This document shows, in pieces, positions 1 to 7,897 of a stretch of 43,015 nucleotides of DNA. The translations under genes were made by a program, and so were the position numbers. Location of the stretch: assembly GCF_946885725.1 (NCBI RefSeq), contig NZ_CAMPGZ010000006.1, positions 1 through 43,015 on the forward strand. The letters are read 5' to 3'. Positions within the stretch are counted from its first letter, which is position 1. Each line of letters starts with the position of its first letter. Under the pieces are notes generated by a model, which had not been told where the DNA came from, made no database searches, and worked only from the letters and a program-made list of their open reading frames with translations. The DNA is from an uncultured Nocardioides sp. Lineage in GTDB: Bacteria; Actinomycetota; Actinomycetes; Propionibacteriales; Nocardioidaceae.

Positions 1-48
1 CCTCCACACGGGCGGCCGTGGTCGCGCCGCCGGCCGCCCGTGTGGAGG
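1..48. repeat. 17-bp perfect inverted repeat at window edge
   Basis: Bases 1-17 (CCTCCACACGGGCGGCC) are the exact reverse complement of bases 32-48, with a 14-base loop. The palindrome lies in the reading frame of the partial fibronectin gene and may extend beyond the left edge. It could be a real hairpin or a fold-back artefact at a contig end. The sequence alone cannot decide. Confidence 0.85.
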
Positions 49-356
49 CACCGGACGCACCGCGGATCCGGAAGGCCACGTCCGGCCGACGGGGCGGCAA
101 GCGAACCGCCGTCGCGCGGTGGTGGGCACCGAAGGACGACGGCGGCACCGGGATCACCGGCTACCGCGTGGTCGCCCACCGGCTCGGCAAGCACGGGAAG
201 GTGCGCTGGTCCGCCCAGTCGCACTGGCTGGCGCCGAACAAGCGCAGGTACACGATGACCCTGCCGAAGGGCAGCTACCGGTTCACCGTCATCGCGGTCA
301 ACGACGTCGGTCGCAGCGAGGAGTCCCCGCGGTCCAACCGGGTGCGGAGCCGCTGA
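3..356 (+). CDS. C-terminal end of a fibronectin type III protein (5' truncated)
   Basis: The frame is open to the left edge, so this is the 3' end of a longer gene. The GTG at 18 has no ribosome-binding site and lies inside a hairpin, so it is unlikely to be the true start. The peptide has the pattern of a fibronectin type III beta-sandwich: GTGITGYRVVAHR, then a Trp-containing strand, then YRFTVIAVNDVGRSEES and a basic tail. Such domains are common spacers in secreted or cell-surface actinobacterial proteins. The catalytic or binding part, if any, is upstream and not visible. Its stop lies two bases from the stop of the convergent coiled-coil gene. Confidence 0.7.
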   Translation, partial: STRAAVVAPPAARVEAPDAPRIRKATSGRRGGKRTAVARWWAPKDDGGTGITGYRVVAHRLGKHGKVRWSAQSHWLAPNKRRYTMTLPKGSYRFTVIAVNDVGRSEESPRSNRVRSR

Positions 357-358
357 GC

Positions 359-1339
359 TCAGCCGGCCGGCTTCTCCTCGGCGTCGTCGGCGGGCTCCTC
401 GTCTGCTTCGGTTTCTGCCTCGGCCCCCGTCGCGGGGGCCGGGGCGGGCTCGGGGTCGTCCATGAACGCGACCGGCGCCGAGCCGGTGAGCGTGACCAGC
501 ATCTGCCGGACGTTGGCGAGCTGGGCGTTGATGCTGTCGCGACGCTGGGTGGCGGCGGCGAGCTCGCGGTCGGAGTCGGCGCGCACGCGGGCGGCGGCCG
601 TCTTGGCGTCGGACAGGATCGTGCTCGCCTTCTGCTCGGCCTCCTCGATGAGGCGGGCGGCGCGGCGCGTGGTCTCGGCGAGCTCGGCGTCGGCGTCGGC
701 GCGCTGACGCTCGATGAGCGCCTCGAGGTCGGCGTGCCGCTGCCGGGCGGCATCCATCTGCTGGGTGAACTCCGCCTCGGCGGCCTGCTTGCGTCCGGCC
801 AGCGTGGTCTCGAAGTCGGCGGCTGCCTTGGCCGCTCGGGCGCGCTGCTCCTCGTAGACCGCCTCGGCCTCCTGCAGCCGCGCCGCCGCGTTGCGGTCGG
901 CGGAGTCGGTCAGCTCGTCGGCGGTGCGCCTGGCGTCCTCGAGGATCCGCGCGGCGTCGGTGTCGGCGTCGCGGCGGCGGCTCTCGGCGTACTTGTCGGC
1001 CTCGGCCCGGATCCGGCCCGACTCTTCGGCGGCCTCGGCGCGCAGCGCCTCGACCTCCTCCTGCGCCGCAGCGCGCATGGCGGCGGCCTCCTCGTCGGCG
1101 AGGGCGAGGATGTCGCCGACGCGCTTGCCGAGGTGCTCGAACGTCGGGACCGGCGGCGGGCCGGCCTCGACCGGGGCGTGGTCGCGCTCCGACTCGAGCT
1201 TGCCGACCATCTCGGTCAGCTCCTCCGCGCGGCGCTCGGCGGCGGCGACCTGGTCGGTCAGCTCCCGGATCCGCTGGTCGACCTGCTGTGGCTCGTAGCC
1301 GCGCAGCACCGACCGGAACTGCTCGTCGGGCTCGTTCAT
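359..1339 (-). CDS. DivIVA-like coiled-coil protein
   Basis: 326 residues. The N-terminus reads FRSVLRGYEPQQVDQRI, matching the membrane-proximal start of DivIVA/Wag31-type proteins, where a short F...RGY.P.QVD motif precedes a coiled coil. Almost all of the rest (about 25-295) is Ala/Glu/Arg-rich heptad sequence with a short Pro-rich break near 57-66, and an acidic Ala/Glu/Pro tail. No enzymatic domain or membrane segment is visible. Its ATG overlaps the stop of the upstream coiled-coil gene in an ATGA quartet (1336-1339), so the two are probably translationally coupled. DivIVA-family proteins mark curved membranes and organise polar growth or septation in actinobacteria. A cytoskeleton-like or scaffold role is inferred from fold type and context only. 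Confidence 0.75.
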   Translation of the reverse strand: MNEPDEQFRSVLRGYEPQQVDQRIRELTDQVAAAERRAEELTEMVGKLESERDHAPVEAGPPPVPTFEHLGKRVGDILALADEEAAAMRAAAQEEVEALRAEAAEESGRIRAEADKYAESRRRDADTDAARILEDARRTADELTDSADRNAAARLQEAEAVYEEQRARAAKAAADFETTLAGRKQAAEAEFTQQMDAARQRHADLEALIERQRADADAELAETTRRAARLIEEAEQKASTILSDAKTAAARVRADSDRELAAATQRRDSINAQLANVRQMLVTLTGSAPVAFMDDPEPAPAPATGAEAETEADEEPADDAEEKPAG

Positions 1340-2850
1340 CGGGCGCCATCCTCTTCGTCGTCGTGCTCGGGGGTGCGTTCGTCGGGGACGTGTTCGTCAG
1401 GGGTGGGAGGGACGTCGGCGGGCACGGCGAGCGCCTGGATCACGCCGGACAGCTGACCCAGCTCGTCGGTGATCGCGTCGCGGCGGCGGGCCAGCACGGC
1501 CACCTCCTCGCGCGCCTCGTCCAGCATGCGTCGTGCCTGGGCGCGCAGGTCGTCGGCCTCGGCACGCGCGCCGGCCAGGTGCCGCGCGGCCTCCTCGCGG
1601 CTGGTGCGCAGCTCCTCCTGGGCGGTGCCCTGGGCCCGGACGACCTCGGCCGCGACCTGCTCTCGGAGGACCCGCGCCTGCGACTCGGCGGACTCCAGCC
1701 GCCGCTCGGCCCGGGAGTGCATCTGCTGGGCGCGAGCGTCCGCGTCGGCGAGGATCCGCTCGGCGTCGGCCTGCGCGGCGGAGCGGAGGCGGGCCGCCGC
1801 GGCGTCGGCGTCGGCGCGCACCTGGGCTGCTGCATCGGCGAGCTCCTGCGCCTCGGTCTCGGCGGTCGCGCGCTCCTGCTCGATCTTGCTCCGGACCCGC
1901 GCGCTGGCGTCGACCAGGTGACGCCGGGCCCTACCGAGCAGCGCGGCCGCCTCGCCGTGCCCGCGCAGCCGGGTGCGCTCGGCCTCCGCGTCGGCCGTGG
2001 CGAGCAGCGACGCGACGGTCTCCTGGGTCCAGCGGGTCTGGTCGGCCGACTCCGTCAACGCGCGGTCCGCCTCCTCGCGCGCCTCGGTGAGGACTCGGTC
2101 GGCCTCGACCTGGGCGCTGTCGAGCACGCGGGCGGCCTCGACGCGGGTGGTCTCGGCGTCGGCGGCTGCCTGCGCGCGCTGGGCCGCGGCGTCCTCCTCG
2201 GCCTGGCGGGTGGTCGCCTCGGCCGCGGTGCGGGCGGCGTCCAGCAGCTCGTCCGCGCGGGCACGCGCCTCCGCCGTACGGCGGTCGACGAGGTCCGCGG
2301 TCTCGGTGTCGAGCCGCTCGGCCTCGGATCGCGCCGTGGCGAGCAGCTCGTCGGCTTCGGACCGGGCCTCGGCGAGGAGCTGCTCGGCCTGGGTGCGCGC
2401 CGCTTCGAGCTCGCGCGCGGAACTCTCGCCCCGCTCACGCGCGGTCGCCTCGGCACTCGCGAGGATCTGGTCGCGCTGGGTCTCGGCGGCGCGGAGCAGC
2501 AGCGTGGCCTGCTCCCCGGCGTCGGTGACGAGCTGCCGGGCCTCCTCGGAGGCGGACGCGAGCTCGTCCTCCAGCCGCTTGCGGTCGGTGAGCGCGCGGG
2601 CGTGGTAGGCGTCGGCCTCGTCGTGCAGCCGCTGCGCCTCGGCCCGCAGCCGGCGGGCCTCCTCGAGGTCGCGCTCGGCGTCCGCTCGCAGCTCCTCGGC
2701 GACCAGCTCGGCCTGCCGGAGCACCATCGCGGCGGACCGCTCGGCGGCTTCGGAGGTGGTGGCTGCGGCCTGCTGCGCGGGGGCGGGAGTCTCCTCGTCG
2801 TCGACGGCGACAGCGCCCGGGCGCGCGTCGCCGTCAGGAGGCTGGGTCAT
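1336..2850 (-). CDS. Long Ala/Glu-rich coiled-coil protein
   Basis: 504 residues when started at the ATG at 2850, which has GGGAAG nine bases upstream. The frame stays open to 2955, but that extension runs almost into the divergent HAD gene and is Arg-rich, so I reject it. After about 45 Pro/Ala-rich residues the protein is nearly one continuous coiled coil (about 45-470) with repeating AEA-DR-L heptads, then an acidic tail. There is no RGYxPxQVD head as in its neighbour. It resembles the large filament-forming coiled-coil proteins of actinobacteria (Scy/FilP-like architecture) in general form only. It is the first gene of a two-gene operon with the DivIVA-like protein, so a shared structure is plausible. 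Confidence 0.7.
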   Translation of the reverse strand: MTQPPDGDARPGAVAVDDEETPAPAQQAAATTSEAAERSAAMVLRQAELVAEELRADAERDLEEARRLRAEAQRLHDEADAYHARALTDRKRLEDELASASEEARQLVTDAGEQATLLLRAAETQRDQILASAEATARERGESSARELEAARTQAEQLLAEARSEADELLATARSEAERLDTETADLVDRRTAEARARADELLDAARTAAEATTRQAEEDAAAQRAQAAADAETTRVEAARVLDSAQVEADRVLTEAREEADRALTESADQTRWTQETVASLLATADAEAERTRLRGHGEAAALLGRARRHLVDASARVRSKIEQERATAETEAQELADAAAQVRADADAAAARLRSAAQADAERILADADARAQQMHSRAERRLESAESQARVLREQVAAEVVRAQGTAQEELRTSREEAARHLAGARAEADDLRAQARRMLDEAREEVAVLARRRDAITDELGQLSGVIQALAVPADVPPTPDEHVPDERTPEHDDEEDGAR

Positions 2851-2963
2851 GGGGCGCATCTTCCCAGATCGCAGGTGGGCGCGGACCGACCCATCCTCCC
2901 TCGCGACGGCCCGCACCGCCAGGCCGCTGCGGCACCGTCGCGGGTCTGACAGCATCGGGTGCC

Positions 2964-3782
2964 ATGGAGAAGCAGCGACCCGTCAGGACCTGGCTGTCGG
3001 ACATGGACGGCGTGCTGGTGCACGAGGAGGACGTGATCCCCGGCGCCGCGGAGTTCGTGCGTCGGCTGCGCGAGCGGAGCCGGCCGTTCCTGCTGCTCAC
3101 CAACAACTCGATCTACACCGCGCGCGACCTCCAGGCCCGCCTGGCGCGCTCCGGGATCGACGTACCCGAGGAGTCGATCTGGACCAGCGCGCTGGCCACC
3201 GCGCAGTTCCTGGACAAGCAGCGTCCGGGCGGTACGGCGTACGTCATCGGTGAGGCGGGGCTCACGACGGCGATGCACTCGATCGGGTACGTGCTGACCG
3301 ACCGGGACCCGGAGTACGTCGTGCTCGGGGAGACGCGCACCTACTCGTTCGAGGCGATCACGACCGCGATCCGGCTGATCGAGGCCGGGGCGCGGTTCAT
3401 CGCGACCAACCCGGACCCGACCGGGCCGTCGGCGCAGGGCTCGATCCCGGCGACGGGGTCGGTGGCCGCGCTGATCACGCGGGCGACCGGCCGGCAGCCG
3501 TACTTCGTCGGCAAGCCGAACCCGCTGATGATGCGCTCGGCGCTGAACCGGATCGACGCGCACTCCGAGACGACCGTGATGGTCGGCGACCGGATGGACA
3601 CCGACATCGTCTCCGGCCTGGAGGCGGGGCTGCGCACGATCCTGGTGCTCACCGGGTCCACGAAGCCGGACCAGGTGGAGCGGTTCCCGTACCGGCCGAC
3701 GTACGTGCGCGACTCCGTCGCCGACCTGGTCGAGCTCGTGGACGCGTGGGACGACGACGAGGAGTCGGTCGTCGACATGTGA
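2964..3782 (+). CDS. HAD-IIA family phosphatase (NagD-like)
   Basis: 272 residues, the usual size for subfamily IIA haloacid dehalogenase-like phosphatases. Motif I is DMDGVL at 13-18 (Asp13 nucleophile, Asp15 acid/base), motif II is LLTNNS near 44-49, the lysine motif is GKPNP in the C-terminal third, and motif IV is GDRMDTDI. The IIA cap lies between motifs II and III. Members dephosphorylate nucleotides or sugar phosphates such as glycerol phosphate or UMP; the substrate cannot be read here. It is divergent from the coiled-coil operon. No strong ribosome-binding site precedes the ATG, but CAGCAT lies eight bases upstream (2950-2955), so a leaderless mRNA is possible. Confidence 0.9.
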   Translation: MEKQRPVRTWLSDMDGVLVHEEDVIPGAAEFVRRLRERSRPFLLLTNNSIYTARDLQARLARSGIDVPEESIWTSALATAQFLDKQRPGGTAYVIGEAGLTTAMHSIGYVLTDRDPEYVVLGETRTYSFEAITTAIRLIEAGARFIATNPDPTGPSAQGSIPATGSVAALITRATGRQPYFVGKPNPLMMRSALNRIDAHSETTVMVGDRMDTDIVSGLEAGLRTILVLTGSTKPDQVERFPYRPTYVRDSVADLVELVDAWDDDEESVVDM

Positions 3783-3827
3783 GACCCACCGCCCTGATGC
3801 GGGCCCGCAAATGGCCCGTGTGCGTGA

Positions 3828-3856
3828 TTGACCCTCCCGGTGCCCGGTCCTTCGAT
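3828..3856 (+). promoter_or_regulatory. Candidate promoter of the GYD gene
   Basis: TTGACC (3828-3833) is followed after 17 bases by TTCGAT (3851-3856), within the 103-base gap before the GYD gene. The -35 is good and the -10 is weak. The predicted start is about 25 bases before the GGAGGAGGG ribosome-binding site. Confidence 0.35.
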
Positions 3857-3885
3857 GGACGGGGGCCCACTTCGGAGGAGGGCAC

Positions 3886-4209
3886 ATGCCCAAGTACCTG
3901 ATCAAGGCGTCGTACTCGCCGCAGGGGATCAAGGGGGTCATGCAGAAGGGCGGCACCGCGCGCTCCGACGCCGTCGGCAAGCTCGTGGCGTCGATGGGTG
4001 GCTCGATGGAGTCGTTCTACTTCGCGTTCGGTGGCGACGACGTCTACGTCGTCGTGGACGCGCCGAGCCACGAGGCCATGGCCGCGGTCGCGGGCACGGT
4101 GACGAGCACGGGCGTGCTGAGCAAGTACGAGACGGTCGTCCTGCTGACGCCCGAGCAGCTCGACGCGGCCGCCAACATGAGCGTGGACTACACGCCGCCG
4201 GGAGGCTGA
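3886..4209 (+). CDS. GYD domain protein
   Basis: 107 residues. The sequence matches the small GYD family (ferredoxin-like alpha/beta barrel fold): MPKYLIKASYSPQGIKGV at the start, GGSMESFYFAFGGDDVYVVVD in the middle and a C-terminal LSKYETVVLLTPEQLD strand. No catalytic residues are established for the family, and function is unknown. A clear ribosome-binding site, GGAGGAGGG, lies just before the ATG. It is monocistronic and converges on the Rossmann gene with one base between the two stops. Confidence 0.85.
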   Translation: MPKYLIKASYSPQGIKGVMQKGGTARSDAVGKLVASMGGSMESFYFAFGGDDVYVVVDAPSHEAMAAVAGTVTSTGVLSKYETVVLLTPEQLDAAANMSVDYTPPGG

Positions 4210-4210
4210 C

Positions 4211-5680
4211 TCAGGTGCGGGCTGCTCCGTAGCCGAGCAGCGCCGCGAGACCGAGGGCGCTGCGCGGCGCGTACGGCGTGCGCCAGAGGCCGCCGTGCGC
4301 GGCGGCGTACGCCTCGTCCTGCCAGGGATGGTCGTGCCGCGGCCCGCCCTCGGTGTGCAGGTCGTGCACGAGCAGCGCCGCCATCAGCACGTTGGACGTC
4401 GCGGGCTCGAACACCTCGACGCCGAACCGGTGCGCGCCGGCGTACGCCGCGGCGAGGGCGCGGTTCTTGACCACCGAGCGGGTGCGCGTCGGTGGTGCGA
4501 CGTTCATCGAGACGAGCGTGCCGTCGGCGCGGGCGGCGGCGGCACGCCAGCGCTGGAGTCGTTTGGCGAGCGCGTAGTTGGGTCCCTGCTGGGGAACCAG
4601 GCTGTCGTTGACGCCGGGATCGGAGCCCACGACGTACGACCTCCGCAGCAGGCGCCCGCCGCTGACCGTCCGGAGCGGGCGGCCGAGCAGCTTGGCGGTG
4701 CGGGAGCGTGACTCGTAGGCGCCGACGGACTGCTGCACCGCGTCGGCCGGGACGGCGAACACGTCGGTCGGTGTGGCGAGGAAGGCCAGCGCTGTGTTCT
4801 GCCGCTGCTCGACAAGCCGGCGGCTCAGTGCGTCGACCGCGGTGGCGACCCGGGCGTTGGTGGCGCCGTCCGCGTAGACGTAGTTGCCCACCACCAGCCG
4901 CTGCCCCTCGACGCCGGCGATCCAGTCGGCGACAGCGGGTACGTCGGCCAGCAGGTCCGCCCCGGCGCGGGCCGGGTCGACATCGCTGCCGCCGTCGCGG
5001 GTCGGGAGCACGAGCGTGCCCGCGGAGACGCGTGCGGTGTCGAGGACGCGCTGCCAGAGCGGCTCGCGCGGCAGGTCGACCGCTGCGACCCGCGCGCCCC
5101 AGCGCAACAGCGCGGTCAGCGGTCCCATCTCGGCGCCGGCGCCCAGCACGGCGACGGTGAAGCCGTCGAGGCGCAGCCAGTCGGGGTTCTTCATCACGCT
5201 GCACACGGCCTCGCCGACCGACGGCTCGACGACGCCCTTGGCGACCCACGTGTCGAGCTGCCGCTCCAGCGCGTCGCCCGACAGCCGCTCGCCGTGGAAC
5301 GGCAGGGTCAGCTCGCGCTCGGCGTCCGCGCGCCCGACGACCTCGGCGGTGCCGAACGTTTCCGCGGGCTTCTCGTCTGTCCACTCCGCCAGCGGCACGT
5401 CCTGGCCCTCGGCCCGGACGACCATGCGCGAGTGCAGGCTCGCCAGCCCGTCCCGCGCGATCCGCAGCGCGTCCTCGCGGTCGCCGAGCCCGGCCTCGAC
5501 GAGCCGCCGGAAGTGCACGAGGTACCCGGTGCGCCAGTTGGTCTCCTGCTCCGCCGCCCGCGCCCCGGCCGGGTCCACCCCGCGCAGCGCATCCGCGACG
5601 ACCGCGCGTCCCACGGCCGACGTACTCCTGCGGCCGTCGGCCCCTCGCGGGAACACCACCCCGTGCTGCTCGTCCGTCAC
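4211..5680 (-). CDS. Rossmann-fold protein of unknown function
   Basis: 489 residues from the GTG at 5680. The frame is open further upstream, but that part is made of the 73-bp repeat and low-complexity sequence, so GTG-5680 (...VTDEQHGVVFPRG) is the best start, though it lacks a good ribosome-binding site. A dinucleotide-binding motif, VAVLGAGAEMGPL, is followed about ten residues later by VAAVDLPRE, the pattern of a Rossmann beta-alpha-beta unit. A later block includes GSDPGVNDSLVPQQGPNY and RTRSVVKNRALAAAYAGAHRFG. No signal peptide or membrane span is visible. I do not recognise a named family. A nucleotide-binding oxidoreductase or sugar-nucleotide enzyme is possible but not shown. Confidence 0.7.
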   Translation of the reverse strand: MTDEQHGVVFPRGADGRRSTSAVGRAVVADALRGVDPAGARAAEQETNWRTGYLVHFRRLVEAGLGDREDALRIARDGLASLHSRMVVRAEGQDVPLAEWTDEKPAETFGTAEVVGRADAERELTLPFHGERLSGDALERQLDTWVAKGVVEPSVGEAVCSVMKNPDWLRLDGFTVAVLGAGAEMGPLTALLRWGARVAAVDLPREPLWQRVLDTARVSAGTLVLPTRDGGSDVDPARAGADLLADVPAVADWIAGVEGQRLVVGNYVYADGATNARVATAVDALSRRLVEQRQNTALAFLATPTDVFAVPADAVQQSVGAYESRSRTAKLLGRPLRTVSGGRLLRRSYVVGSDPGVNDSLVPQQGPNYALAKRLQRWRAAAARADGTLVSMNVAPPTRTRSVVKNRALAAAYAGAHRFGVEVFEPATSNVLMAALLVHDLHTEGGPRHDHPWQDEAYAAAHGGLWRTPYAPRSALGLAALLGYGAART

Positions 5681-5705
5681 GGGGCCATCATGCCGTCCGC
5701 CGACG

Positions 5706-5800
5706 GAGCTGTAACGCGGCGCGGCGAGAGCTGTAACGCGGGGTTGTGGACGCTCAACAAGGGAAATGCCGCGCGCAAGGCGTCCACATCTCGTGGGAAG
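5706..5800 (+). repeat. Family B repeat, copy B1 (73 bp, 5728-5800) plus partial end copy
   Basis: Bases 5728-5800 begin GAGCTGTAACGCGGGG and end CTCGTGGGAAG. They match 6934-7006 in inverted orientation over the full 73 bp with only a handful of differences. Inside the unit, TGTGGACGC and GCGTCCACA form an internal stem. A partial copy of its left end, GAGCTGTAACGCGG, precedes it at 5706-5719. It sits between the Rossmann gene start and the metalloprotease gene. Confidence 0.85.
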
Positions 5801-5841
5801 TGCATCCGCGGGTACGTCGGACGTGGACGCCGGTCGTCGCG

Positions 5842-5847
5842 CATACT
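5842..5847 (+). promoter_or_regulatory. -10 box for leaderless metalloprotease mRNA
   Basis: CATACT lies six bases before the GTG at 5854, so transcription would begin at the start codon. No ribosome-binding site is present. The -35 region is not obvious. Confidence 0.4.
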
Positions 5848-5853
5848 GCCCCG

Positions 5854-6681
5854 GTGCAGACGGGGGACGAGGCGGAGCGCGAGCTCTTCGAGCGGCTGGA
5901 GCGCGAGTTCGCGCACGTGAAGGTGCCCCGCCGGGTCCGCCCGCCGCGTGCTCCACGGACCGGCGTCGGCATGCCACGCACGCGACGGCTGCTGGTCTGG
6001 GTGGTCGTGCTCGGCCTGGGCGGCTGGGCCTTCTTCCACACGCCGAGCGGTCGCAGCCTGGTCGCTGCCGTCGGCTGGGACCGGGCGACGACGGCGACCT
6101 CGGGCGACGGCTACACGTTCACCAGCGAGGTCCTCGGCACGCCGGTGCGCTGGAGCTCGTGCCGACCGATCGAGGTCGTCGTCAACGACGTCTTGCGCCC
6201 CCTCTCCGCCACGAACGTCGTCGGCGACGCGATCGCCGAGGTCGCCGAGGCCAGCGGGCTGAGGATCCGGCTGGTCGGCTCGACGGACGAGCAGCCGTCG
6301 GAGCGCAGGCCGGTCGAGCAGTCCCGGTACGGCGTCTCGTGGGCTCCGGTGCTGGTCGCGTGGACGACTCCCGCCGTCGACCCGAACCTGGCCGGGGACA
6401 CGGTCGGGATGGGTGGCGGCACCGCGGTGAACAGAGACGGACTGACGCGGTACGTATCCGGCCAGGTCACGCTCGACACGCCGCAGCTCGAGGAGATCCT
6501 CACTCGGCCCGATGGTCTCGCCCAGGCTCGAGCGGTCGTCGTGCACGAGCTGGCGCACGTTCTCGGCCTCGGGCACGTCGACGACCCGTCGGCGCTGATG
6601 GCCGAGCGCGGCGGCGCGACGTCCCTGGGCGAGGGCGACCGAGCCGGACTCCGCGTCGCCGGCAGCGGCCCCTGCCTCTGA
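5854..6681 (+). CDS. Membrane-anchored matrixin-like metalloprotease
   Basis: 275 residues from GTG-5854. A longer reading from 5746 would translate the B1 repeat and is rejected. Residues 1-42 are charged and cytoplasmic, 45-61 form one transmembrane helix, and the rest should lie outside the membrane. The zinc site is HELAHVLGLGH at 231-241 (His231, Glu232, His235, His241), followed by VDDPSALM with Met249 as the Met-turn. This is the HExxHxxGxxH layout of metzincin/matrixin peptidases. A GGGTAVNRDG loop precedes the site. The substrate is unknown. The gene stands alone between inverted copies of the 73-bp repeat, with a 61-bp repeat also downstream. Confidence 0.85.
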   Translation: MQTGDEAERELFERLEREFAHVKVPRRVRPPRAPRTGVGMPRTRRLLVWVVVLGLGGWAFFHTPSGRSLVAAVGWDRATTATSGDGYTFTSEVLGTPVRWSSCRPIEVVVNDVLRPLSATNVVGDAIAEVAEASGLRIRLVGSTDEQPSERRPVEQSRYGVSWAPVLVAWTTPAVDPNLAGDTVGMGGGTAVNRDGLTRYVSGQVTLDTPQLEEILTRPDGLAQARAVVVHELAHVLGLGHVDDPSALMAERGGATSLGEGDRAGLRVAGSGPCL

Positions 6682-6997
6682 CCGCGCACACGGTCGCAAA
6701 GCCCACCCACTGCCCACGCGCGACAGAGCTGCGCACGCGATCGCAGAGCCAGCCAGGCACCCGCTCGAGGAACGCGCGACATCCACGTCGCGGACACAGG
6801 TGGACCGTCGGCCGAGGGGTCAGTTGTGTCTCGACACGCCGCCCACGAGGCTGAATTACTGACCCCTCGGCGTCATGGCGCGCAGCGGCGGGCACGTGCA
6901 CAACCAGCCCGCCGGTACCAACCGCGCCGCGCTCTTCCCACGAGGTATGGACGCTCCTCACGCGGCATTTCCCCTGTTGAGCGTCCACAACCCCGCG
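6682..6997. other. Intergenic stretch made largely of repeats
   Basis: This 316-base gap holds no credible gene. It starts with two degenerate direct repeats (CACACGGTCGCAAAGCC near 6686 and GCACGCGATCGCAGAGCC near 6733), then the 61-bp repeat A1 (6811-6871), about 60 bases of unremarkable sequence, and most of the 73-bp repeat B2 (6934-7006). Confidence 0.7.
6811..6871 (+). repeat. Family A 61-bp repeat, copy A1
   Basis: It is bounded by perfect 13-bp inverted ends, GCCGAGGGGTCAG (6811-6823) and CTGACCCCTCGGC (6859-6871). The core contains TGTCTCGACACGCCGCCCAC, with a small GTGTC-TC-GACAC palindrome. Four more copies of exactly 61 bp occur in the window. No target-site duplication is convincing. 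Confidence 0.9.
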
Positions 6998-7006
6998 TTA
7001 CAGCTC
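6934..7006 (-). repeat. Family B repeat, copy B2 (73 bp)
   Basis: This is the inverted counterpart of B1. Read on the minus strand it begins GAGCTGTAACGCGGGG. Those first nine bases are the last two codons (Glu, Leu) and the TAA stop of the Suc/Fer-like gene, so the repeat overlaps and ends that gene. Confidence 0.85.
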
Positions 7007-7897
7007 GCCCGGCGCGACCCGCCGGACGCTCACCAGCTCGTGGGCCAGTGCTCCCGATGGGGCGGTGGCGCGGCAGGTGAGCTGCTGGGGTTCGGCGATC
7101 TGCGTTCGCACGACCACCTCCCACGGCGTGCCCGAGAGCTCGAGGACGACCCGGGTCAGGTCGTGGTCGCGGCTGCGGGACAGCACGCGCGGGGCGGCGA
7201 GGGTGTCGTCGCCGGTGTGCTCGCGCAGGAAGGCCTCGGCGGCCTGGACGCGGAACGGGAAGGCGCAGCGGCCGCGCAGGTGCCGCAGCGTCAGCCGCCC
7301 GGCGCGGTGCGCGTCGACGAAGGCGGCGCCGTCGGCGGGGTCGAGGCGCCCGTAGTACAGCCCGCCCGGCAGCACCAGCACGTTCGGCGCGAACCGGTCG
7401 CCGCCGATGTGCGAGACCTCCCAGGTCGCCTCGGGCGCAACCGCGTGCAGCGCTTTCGCGAGCGGCCGGCCGAGCTCGGCGCAGCACGCGTCGTGCCGGC
7501 CGTGGGTGCAGACCAGGAACAGCGGCTCGTGGTACGGCGTCAGCCCGGGCCGGACACCGTCGGCGAGGTCGTCGACCCGGAGGTCGCACACCGTGTCCAC
7601 CGACGGGAGCTCGGCCGTCTCGACGAACGGCCCGCGCGCGCCGACGTACGCGGCGAACACCCGCACGGTCGTCGGCCGGCGCCGCTCGTGGTCGCGGATG
7701 AGCAGCACCCGCACGCCCTGCCGCTCGATCGCCCGCAGGTGCGCGCGCACCTCGTCGGGCATGCGCGCGCCCGCGACGGCGTCGACGCCCCAGCCGCCCG
7801 GCGCCTCGACGAGCAGGAATGCGCGCACGGTCGAGGCCGTGCCGACCATCGGCTCGGTCCGGCCCAGCGAGGCGACCGCGCAGCGGAACGCGCTCAC
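6998..7897 (-). CDS. Suc/Fer-like (sucrase/ferredoxin-like) iron-sulfur protein
   Basis: 299 residues. The family signature is visible as FLVCTHGRHDACCAELGRPL (about 128-146, with Cys130, Cys138 and Cys139) and SHIGGDRFAPNVLVLPGGLYYG (about 162-183). This fold is a thioredoxin-like ferredoxin; in the yeast relative Apd1 a [2Fe-2S] cluster is held by two Cys and two His in a His-x-x-x-His motif. Here the second His position is Asp167, as I read it, so ligation may differ. The GTG start at 7897 overlaps the stop of the oxygenase gene in a GTGA quartet, so the two are coupled. The last two codons and the stop come from repeat B2. It could be an electron donor or redox partner for the upstream oxygenase; that is inference. 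Confidence 0.85.
   Translation of the reverse strand: MSAFRCAVASLGRTEPMVGTASTVRAFLLVEAPGGWGVDAVAGARMPDEVRAHLRAIERQGVRVLLIRDHERRRPTTVRVFAAYVGARGPFVETAELPSVDTVCDLRVDDLADGVRPGLTPYHEPLFLVCTHGRHDACCAELGRPLAKALHAVAPEATWEVSHIGGDRFAPNVLVLPGGLYYGRLDPADGAAFVDAHRAGRLTLRHLRGRCAFPFRVQAAEAFLREHTGDDTLAAPRVLSRSRDHDLTRVVLELSGTPWEVVVRTQIAEPQQLTCRATAPSGALAHELVSVRRVAPGEL

Noticed and set aside
2851..2955. N-terminal extension of the long coiled-coil protein
   Set aside because: The extension lacks coiled-coil character and nearly meets the divergent gene. ATG-2850 has a correctly spaced ribosome-binding site.
5746..5853. Upstream extension of the metalloprotease
   Set aside because: It would translate the 73-bp repeat B1, and no ribosome-binding site supports it.
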